This document shows, piece by piece, positions 5,735 through 9,970 of a stretch of 9,970 nt of DNA. The translations under genes and the position numbers were made by a program. The notes under the pieces are model-generated. The model saw nothing but the letters and a program-made list of their open reading frames with translations, was not told the DNA's origin and did no database searches. Within the stretch, counting starts at the first letter, position 1, and each line of letters starts with the position of its first letter. The stretch is from Planctomycetota bacterium (lineage in GTDB: Bacteria > Planctomycetota > Phycisphaerae > UBA1845 > CAIVHJ01), in assembly GCA_022573485.1 (NCBI GenBank), contig JACZTW010000129.1, positions 1-9,970 of the forward strand. Direction: 5' to 3'.

Positions 5735-7255
5735 ATGTTGCGTTTCGAGATATTTGAAAACGGCCAGCCGGCCAAATCGTTGCCTCTCGAAGGCGCCTAC
5801 CTGCTGGGGAGCGATCATGTCCCGGTCCGGGGGGAGTTTGAACTGAGCGAGGGGGAACTGAAGTGCCGGAAACGGGCCCAAGGCCCGGCAGCGCTCGCTA
5901 TTTTGTGGCCTGTGGAGGGCGTGGGGAAGATCCTCCTGGAGACCACGCGGCTGCCCGAACGCGAGCGACCCTACAATTTGCACCTCGAACTGGCCCGCGC
6001 TCAAATGATGCGCATTTGCCAGAAACGCGAGGACTGGGGTCTGTTCGATATCGACAACATTGAGACGATCGAGCGGGCCTTTCGGCAGTGCCAGGAACTG
6101 CTGGTGGAGGCCATCAAATGCGGCAGCATGTCCGAAGCCGCCAAAGTGGCCAACGAGGTTCTCCGGAAATCGGTGCTGTTGGGCGAGCAAATGTCGCTGT
6201 TCCACGCCGGTGTGTTTCTGAACCGCCGGCGCCAACTGGGCCAGCTCGAGCGGCGGCTCTTCGGCTGCCGAATCAACCCCAAGAACAAAGAGGATCTCTA
6301 TCGCAAGCGCCTGATCAACGGCTTCGATTTCGTTTATCTTCCCGTTTGCTGGCGCCAGATCGAGCCCAAACAGGGCGAATTCGATTGGGACGATCTGGAT
6401 GAGTGGATCGACTGGCTGACCAAGCACCGCATTCCGATCAAGGCGGGCCCGTTGGTGGCGTTCGACGAACCGGACGTGCCCGATTGGCTGTATATTTACG
6501 AACACGATTTCGAGGCGATTCGCGATTTCATTTACGAGCATATCCGCCGGGTCGTCGAGCGCTTCGGCGAGCATGTGCAGGCCTGGGACGTCATCAGCGG
6601 CGTCCACGCGCACAACACCTTCAACATGAACTTCGAACAGCTCATCGAGCTGACGCGACTGTCCTCGGCGATCACCAAGCAAATGGCGCCCGAAGCGCTC
6701 ACCGTGGTCGACCTCGTGGCGCCGTGGGGCGAATACTATTCGCGCAACCCGCGTACGATTCCGCCGCTGCTGTACGCCGACATGATCGTGCAGAACAGCG
6801 TCAATTTCGATGCCCTCGGGCTGCAGTTCTACGTGGGCGCCGGCCGGGACGGCATGTACGTCCGCGACATGTTTCAATTGTCGTCGATGATCGACCGCTT
6901 CGCCTCCTTCGGCAAGCCGGTACACATCACGGCGGTGCAGGCGCCGTCGAATTCGTCTGCCGACGAGGAAGACGCCTGGAGCGGGCACTATCCCCCCAGC
7001 CAGGCGGGCCGGTGGCACGATGAATGGAGCGAAGCGCTGCAATCCCGCTGGCTGCGCGAGTTCTATAACATCGCCCTGAGCAAACCGTTCGTCGAGACCA
7101 TCACGTGGCGTGACTTGGCCGATGCCGGCGCGCACTATTTGCCTCACGGCGGCTTGCTGCGCGCCGATTTGTCACCCAAGCTCGCCTACGAACAACTGTG
7201 TACGATCCGGGCCCAGATTCATGCCGACGGACAGACACACGACACCAACGCGTGA
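5735..7255 (+). CDS. GH10 (xylanase-fold) protein with long N-terminal domain; catalytic glutamates apparently missing
   Basis: From ATG 5735 the product is 506 residues with no signal peptide. Residues 1-180 form an N-terminal region of unknown function: a beta-rich part at 1-75, then a helical part at 80-170. Residues 178-495 follow the GH10 barrel pattern: the block WRQIEPKQGEFDWDDLD (206-222), AGPLVAFDEPDVPDWL (237-252), WDVISG (284-289), LGLQFYVG (361-368), GKPVHITA (393-400), and the closing GGLLRADLSPKLAYEQL (472-488). Active xylanases have WDVVNE (acid/base Glu) and an I-T-E nucleophile; here these read WDVISG (Gly289) and HITA (Ala400), and the barrel's usual WH near strand 3 reads AF. 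Hydrolysis of xylan is therefore unlikely. A carbohydrate-binding or structural role is inferred. The start at 5735 is chosen because upstream translation lacks family character, though the ribosome site is weak. Its end overlaps the next gene by 35 bases. Confidence 0.85.
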   Translation: MLRFEIFENGQPAKSLPLEGAYLLGSDHVPVRGEFELSEGELKCRKRAQGPAALAILWPVEGVGKILLETTRLPERERPYNLHLELARAQMMRICQKREDWGLFDIDNIETIERAFRQCQELLVEAIKCGSMSEAAKVANEVLRKSVLLGEQMSLFHAGVFLNRRRQLGQLERRLFGCRINPKNKEDLYRKRLINGFDFVYLPVCWRQIEPKQGEFDWDDLDEWIDWLTKHRIPIKAGPLVAFDEPDVPDWLYIYEHDFEAIRDFIYEHIRRVVERFGEHVQAWDVISGVHAHNTFNMNFEQLIELTRLSSAITKQMAPEALTVVDLVAPWGEYYSRNPRTIPPLLYADMIVQNSVNFDALGLQFYVGAGRDGMYVRDMFQLSSMIDRFASFGKPVHITAVQAPSNSSADEEDAWSGHYPPSQAGRWHDEWSEALQSRWLREFYNIALSKPFVETITWRDLADAGAHYLPHGGLLRADLSPKLAYEQLCTIRAQIHADGQTHDTNA

Positions 7256-7646
7256 ACAATTGTGTGTGCCGACCGTGTTTCTGCGGCTGGGCGTGTTGTG
7301 CGGGATTGTGGCCGGTTCGCTTTATCTTGGGCAGCAATCGGACTACGACGCGGCCCAGGCACCGATGGGCGACTCGCAGGCCATCGCCGCGAAGATCAAC
7401 GTGAACGAAGACCCGTGGTGGAAGATCGCCGCCCTGCCGAATATCGGCATGGTCAAGAGCAAGAGGATCGTGTCGTTTCGAGAGAAATCAGGCAGGCCCC
7501 AACCGTTTTCATGCGCGGACGACTTGCTTCAGATTCACGGCATCGGGCCCAAGACGGTGGCCCAACTCGGGCCGCTGTTGTACTTCGCGCCCACTGGCCC
7601 CTCGACGCCAACAACACAACTCGCCGATTCCACGCCCGCTGATTGA
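7221..7646 (+). CDS. Membrane-anchored helix-hairpin-helix protein, ComEA-like
   Basis: The 141-residue product has a single hydrophobic segment at about 17-36 (PTVFLRLGVLCGIVAGSLYL), followed by an exported or periplasmic part with two helix-hairpin-helix motifs: LPNIGMVKSKRI (72-83) and IHGIGPKTVAQL (105-116). The phrase KINVNEDPWWKIAALPNIG corresponds to the 'iNiNtA....L..lpGIG' opening of the ComEA DNA-binding domain. ComEA binds incoming double-stranded DNA during transformation, but in many bacteria such small proteins have no proven role. A short Pro/Thr-rich tail follows. The start ATG 7221 lies inside the end of the GH10-like gene, a 35-base overlap in another frame, suggesting coupled translation; a GTG at about 7263 would remove most of the n-region. 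The Shine-Dalgarno site is weak. Confidence 0.8.
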   Translation: MPTDRHTTPTREQLCVPTVFLRLGVLCGIVAGSLYLGQQSDYDAAQAPMGDSQAIAAKINVNEDPWWKIAALPNIGMVKSKRIVSFREKSGRPQPFSCADDLLQIHGIGPKTVAQLGPLLYFAPTGPSTPTTQLADSTPAD

Positions 7647-7720
7647 ATCTGAATTGCCGGCCACGCTTGTCCGATTACCTCACCGCAATGGTGTTGGTGC
7701 GGCCTTTGGCGGCTTTCCGC

Positions 7721-7749
7721 TTGGAGTTCTTGCAGATGCGCCGTACAAT
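7721..7749 (+). promoter_or_regulatory. Candidate promoter, possibly giving a leaderless message
   Basis: TTGGAG (7721-7726) and TACAAT (7744-7749) are spaced by 17 bases, matching the -35 at 4 of 6 and the -10 at 5 of 6 positions. A start 7-8 bases after the -10 falls at 7756-7757, exactly on the ATG of the downstream small gene. The same 110-base gap after the helix-hairpin-helix gene shows no clear terminator. Confidence 0.45.
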
Positions 7750-7756
7750 CGAATCG

Positions 7757-8005
7757 ATGCGTATTGAGGAACTGACCAAGCTGTTCAAACGTCAGCCGTT
7801 TCGGCCTTTCACCATCCACATGTCCGATGGCTCGGCCTATACGGTCACCCATCCCGATCAAGTCATACTAACGCCGAGGGCGGCCTACGTCGGCATCGGC
7901 AACAGCAAGGACGATGCCGTAGTCCAGGACGTGGTCATCTGCGACATGGTACACATCACCCGTCTGGGCCCCGAGCCCAAGCGCACCCGGAAGCGCCGCA
8001 AATAA
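7757..8005 (+). CDS. Small conserved protein of unknown function (planctomycete-type MRIEEL...QPFRPF family)
   Basis: The 82-residue product begins MRIEELTKLFKRQPFRPFTI, then HMSDGSAYTVTHPDQVIL and a short beta-rich stretch, and ends in a basic tail (PKRTRKRRK, 74-82). The opening 'LFxxQPFRPFxIHxxDG' and 'V.HPD....' resemble a family of very short proteins found in many copies in Planctomycetota; this is recalled, not searched. No transmembrane segment, signal or catalytic motif is visible. The Lys/Arg-rich C-terminus could contact nucleic acid. The start at 7757 matches the family N-terminus; ATG 7736 (MRRTIES...) is in frame but lies between the candidate -35 and -10 elements. It is convergent with korB, 43 bp away. 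Confidence 0.7.
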   Translation: MRIEELTKLFKRQPFRPFTIHMSDGSAYTVTHPDQVILTPRAAYVGIGNSKDDAVVQDVVICDMVHITRLGPEPKRTRKRRK

Positions 8006-8041
8006 TCGCCCAGCCGACCTCTCTGGCCAGTTGGACTTGTT

Positions 8042-8073
8042 GAGAATCTCACATCATCCTCTTGAGGATTCTC
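8042..8073 (-). other. Inverted repeat at the 3' end of korB
   Basis: GAGAATC (8042-8048) and GATTCTC (8067-8073) can form a 7-bp stem around the korB stop codon. An alternative, mutually exclusive hairpin is ATCCT(CTTG)AGGAT at 8056-8069, with 5 paired bases. Neither is followed by a T tract on either strand, so an intrinsic terminator is not supported; RNA stabilisation or a weak bidirectional stop signal is possible. Confidence 0.3.
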
Positions 8074-8969
8074 TGCGATTGCTCCTTGCTCAAACCCAGC
8101 GGTCGATGGGCCAGCGGACCGCCCTGGTCCAGCACCGGCTCCTGCTGGCCGAGCGTTGGCCTGTCCTTGATTTGGAGGAAGAGACCCGTGTAAATCGTTT
8201 CCCCCCACACCATGGCCTTCTCACAAGCGGCTTTCCAGTCGGTGGGGTCATGCTGCTCGTCCTCGAGCTTTTTGATCCGCTCCTTGAAGAATGCGTAGTC
8301 GTTGTCGTGGTTGAAGGTGACACAGGGGCTGAAGATGTCGATGAGCGCGAATCCCTTATGCTGGATCGCCTGTTTCATGAGTTCGATCAGTTGCTTGCCG
8401 TCGGCGCTGTAGCCGCGGGCGACAAAAGTCGCCCCGTTCATGATGGCCGTGGTGATCGGGTTGACCGGCTTCTCGATGCTGCCGAACGGCGTGCTCTTGG
8501 TCTTCATTCCTTCACAACTGGTGGGGGACATTTGACCGGTGGTCAGACCGTAGACTTGGTTGTCCATCACGATGTAGGTCAGGTCCACATTCCGGCGGGC
8601 GGTGTGGGCGAAATGGTTTCCGCCGATGCCATAGGCATCGCCATCCCCGCCCGTAACGATGACGGTGAGTTCATGATTGGCCATTTGGGCGCCGGTCGCC
8701 ACTGCCAGAGCCCTACCGTGAAGCGTGTGCATGCCATAAGCGTTGAAGTATCCGGGAAGATTGGATGAACATCCGATGCCGCTGACGGTCAGGATCTGAT
8801 GTGGCCGAAGCCCCAACTCCGCGCAGGCTTTCTGCAGGTCGGTGAGAACGCCAAAGTCCCCGCAACCGGCGCACCAGTCCGGGCTGACCTTACTCTTAAA
8901 GTCCTTGGCTTTCAATTGAACGAGCGGCTTATCGCTCGACACAACCTGGGTCGTTGATCCGACGGACAT
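8049..8969 (-). CDS. korB: 2-oxoacid:ferredoxin oxidoreductase, beta subunit
   Basis: This subunit carries thiamine diphosphate and an iron-sulfur cluster and, with the alpha subunit, oxidatively decarboxylates a 2-oxoacid to an acyl-CoA while reducing ferredoxin. The 306-residue product has WCAGCGDFGVL (Cys33, Cys36), GIGCSSN (Cys67) and SPCVTFN (Cys216), the four expected [4Fe-4S] ligands. The thiamine diphosphate/Mg motif GGDGDAYGIGGNH spans 107-119, and the following NQVYGLTTGQMSPT (137-150) is characteristic of KorB. The pattern favours 2-oxoglutarate as substrate, but related 2-oxoacids cannot be excluded. The start at 8969 is supported by GAGGTA 5 bases upstream. It lies 12 bp after the alpha-subunit stop, so the two are one operon. 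Length is ordinary for the slightly long KorB of this type; the C-terminus (about 265-306) is extended compared with shorter homologues. Confidence 0.95.
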   Translation of the reverse strand: MSVGSTTQVVSSDKPLVQLKAKDFKSKVSPDWCAGCGDFGVLTDLQKACAELGLRPHQILTVSGIGCSSNLPGYFNAYGMHTLHGRALAVATGAQMANHELTVIVTGGDGDAYGIGGNHFAHTARRNVDLTYIVMDNQVYGLTTGQMSPTSCEGMKTKSTPFGSIEKPVNPITTAIMNGATFVARGYSADGKQLIELMKQAIQHKGFALIDIFSPCVTFNHDNDYAFFKERIKKLEDEQHDPTDWKAACEKAMVWGETIYTGLFLQIKDRPTLGQQEPVLDQGGPLAHRPLGLSKEQSQRILKRMM

Positions 8970-8981
8970 ATGATTACCTCG

Positions 8982-9970
8982 CTAGACCATTATCTCCTGC
9001 ACGGGAACGTAATGATCGGTCTTTCCGGCCAGTTGCTCTAACACACCTTCGACAACGTGATGGGGCATGAACGGCTCACCATCGTATTTGCGGATATGGC
9101 CGTCGATGGCCAGACCCGTTTCGCTTCGAAGATAGCGGAAAAACTGGCCGGAGTAGTTGTTCTCGACAATGATCGTTCGCTTCGCGCGCGAGACGACGTC
9201 CGTCACCGCTTGAACGTGAAGCGGAACGATCCACTTGATCGGCAGGTGATTGGCAGAGACCCCCGCGGCCTTCAACTGCGCTACCGCTTCTTTGATCACG
9301 CCGTACGTGGAACCCCAGCCGATCAACGTGACCTCGGCATCGAGCGGCCCTTCAAGCTCGGGCGGTTGAATTTGATCGACGATGCCTTCGAACTTGCGGG
9401 CTCGTTTCTCGACCATCCGGCGGCGCTTGTGGGGATTGGTGAACTCGTCGCTGATCAAGACACCGTCCTCGTCATGTTCGTCCGTGGCCACGATGTGTAC
9501 ATAGCCTTCGAGGCCCGGCAGGGCACGCGGCGAGATCCCGCTCTGGGTGTGCTTGTATCGCAGATAGCCTTCGTCGGAAGATGGCGTGGTGATCAATTCT
9601 CCACGATCAATCTTTGGTTGCATGTTGATGTCGTCCGGGTCCACGCTGAACGTGCCTTCGGAGATCAACAGGTCCGTGATGACGATGCCTGGGCACTGAT
9701 ACTTGTCGCAAAGATCGAACAGTTCCGGGATCGTGTTGAAGGCATCCAGTGCGCTGCGCGGGGCGACGATAAAGCGTTCGAAATCGCCCTGGCTGGCCCC
9801 GAGGACTTGCCACAAGTCGCCCTGCTCGGTCTTGGTGGGTACGCCCGTCGAGGGGCCCGCGCGCTGGACGTTGATGAACACCACGGGAATCTCCATCATC
9901 CCCGCCATCCCGATGGCCTCGGTCATCAGCGCGAATCCGCCGCCGGACGTGGCGCACATGGCTCGGCAGC
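8982..9970 (-). CDS. korA: 2-oxoacid:ferredoxin oxidoreductase, alpha subunit (5' part outside window)
   Basis: The frame enters from the right edge (...CRAMCATSGGGFALM) and ends at TAG 8984-8982; about 329 C-terminal residues are present. The start of the visible part belongs to the pyrimidine-binding domain of the thiamine enzyme: TSGGGFALMTEAIGMAG, then INVQRAGPSTGVPTKTEQGD, the hallmark of KorA/PorA alpha subunits. A transketolase C-terminal-like domain follows, with VTLIGWGSTYGVIKEAV and IIVENNYSGQFFRYLR, which help bind CoA and the partner subunit. The missing N-terminal part would be expected to carry a gamma-domain fusion or follow a separate gamma gene; this cannot be judged here. 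The Met at 9959 is internal to the domain and not a start. Coupled to korB 12 bp downstream. Confidence 0.95.
   Translation of the reverse strand, partial: CRAMCATSGGGFALMTEAIGMAGMMEIPVVFINVQRAGPSTGVPTKTEQGDLWQVLGASQGDFERFIVAPRSALDAFNTIPELFDLCDKYQCPGIVITDLLISEGTFSVDPDDINMQPKIDRGELITTPSSDEGYLRYKHTQSGISPRALPGLEGYVHIVATDEHDEDGVLISDEFTNPHKRRRMVEKRARKFEGIVDQIQPPELEGPLDAEVTLIGWGSTYGVIKEAVAQLKAAGVSANHLPIKWIVPLHVQAVTDVVSRAKRTIIVENNYSGQFFRYLRSETGLAIDGHIRKYDGEPFMPHHVVEGVLEQLAGKTDHYVPVQEIMV

Noticed and set aside
5681..7147. Minus-strand open frame (488 codons) opposite the GH10-like gene
   Set aside because: The plus strand follows the GH10 barrel throughout, while the antisense translation has no motif. 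A true overlapping gene cannot be excluded but nothing supports it.
8006..8073. Intrinsic terminator between the convergent small gene and korB
   Set aside because: Stems are present around the korB stop, but no T tract follows on either strand; recorded only as an inverted repeat.
9957..9959. ATG as the start of the alpha subunit
   Set aside because: The frame continues upstream to the window edge (CRA before the Met), and the conserved TSGGGF block directly follows, so this Met is internal.

Overview
The window is about 60% GC, densely coded bacterial DNA, and most likely comes from a planctomycete. The evidence is the very small protein at 7757-8005, which begins MRIEELTKLF..QPFRPF and recalls a paralogous family common in Planctomycetota; the secreted protein with an 'LLDGQVITGQI' beta-domain at 4573-5532; and a GH10-like protein with a long N-terminal extension. 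This assignment rests on remembered family resemblance, not on a search. No rRNA, tRNA, CRISPR array or insertion sequence was seen.

Layout. (1) 1-2284, minus strand: an asparagine-synthetase-fold ligase without the glutaminase cysteine is followed after 11 bp by a radical SAM protein resembling the RaSEA/TIGR01210 group. The pair has its own candidate promoter at 2330-2358. The radical SAM frame runs off the left edge through an imperfect heptamer repeat. (2) 2435-5532, minus strand: a tight run of a secreted or membrane-anchored protein of unknown function, purC (SAICAR synthase, long form) and aroC (chorismate synthase). Gaps are 6 and 20 bp, so co-transcription is likely. (3) 5533-5734: a divergent intergenic region with a candidate plus-strand promoter and an inverted repeat. 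(4) 5735-8005, plus strand: a GH10-fold protein that appears to lack both catalytic glutamates, an overlapping membrane-anchored ComEA-like helix-hairpin-helix protein, and a small protein with a promoter so close to its ATG that the message may be leaderless. (5) 8049-9970, minus strand: the beta subunit and most of the alpha subunit of a 2-oxoacid:ferredoxin oxidoreductase (korA-korB order), convergent with the small gene.

Functionally, the window mixes housekeeping genes (purine and aromatic biosynthesis, ferredoxin-linked 2-oxoacid oxidation) with lineage-specific genes. The most promising undescribed system is the ligase/radical SAM pair. An ATP-dependent amide-forming enzyme followed by a radical SAM enzyme resembles the two-step 'ligate, then radically cleave' logic of ArcS/RaSEA in archaeal tRNA modification, but the substrate cannot be read from the sequence. 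The second point of interest is the GH10-fold protein, which is probably a non-catalytic carbohydrate-binding or scaffolding protein.
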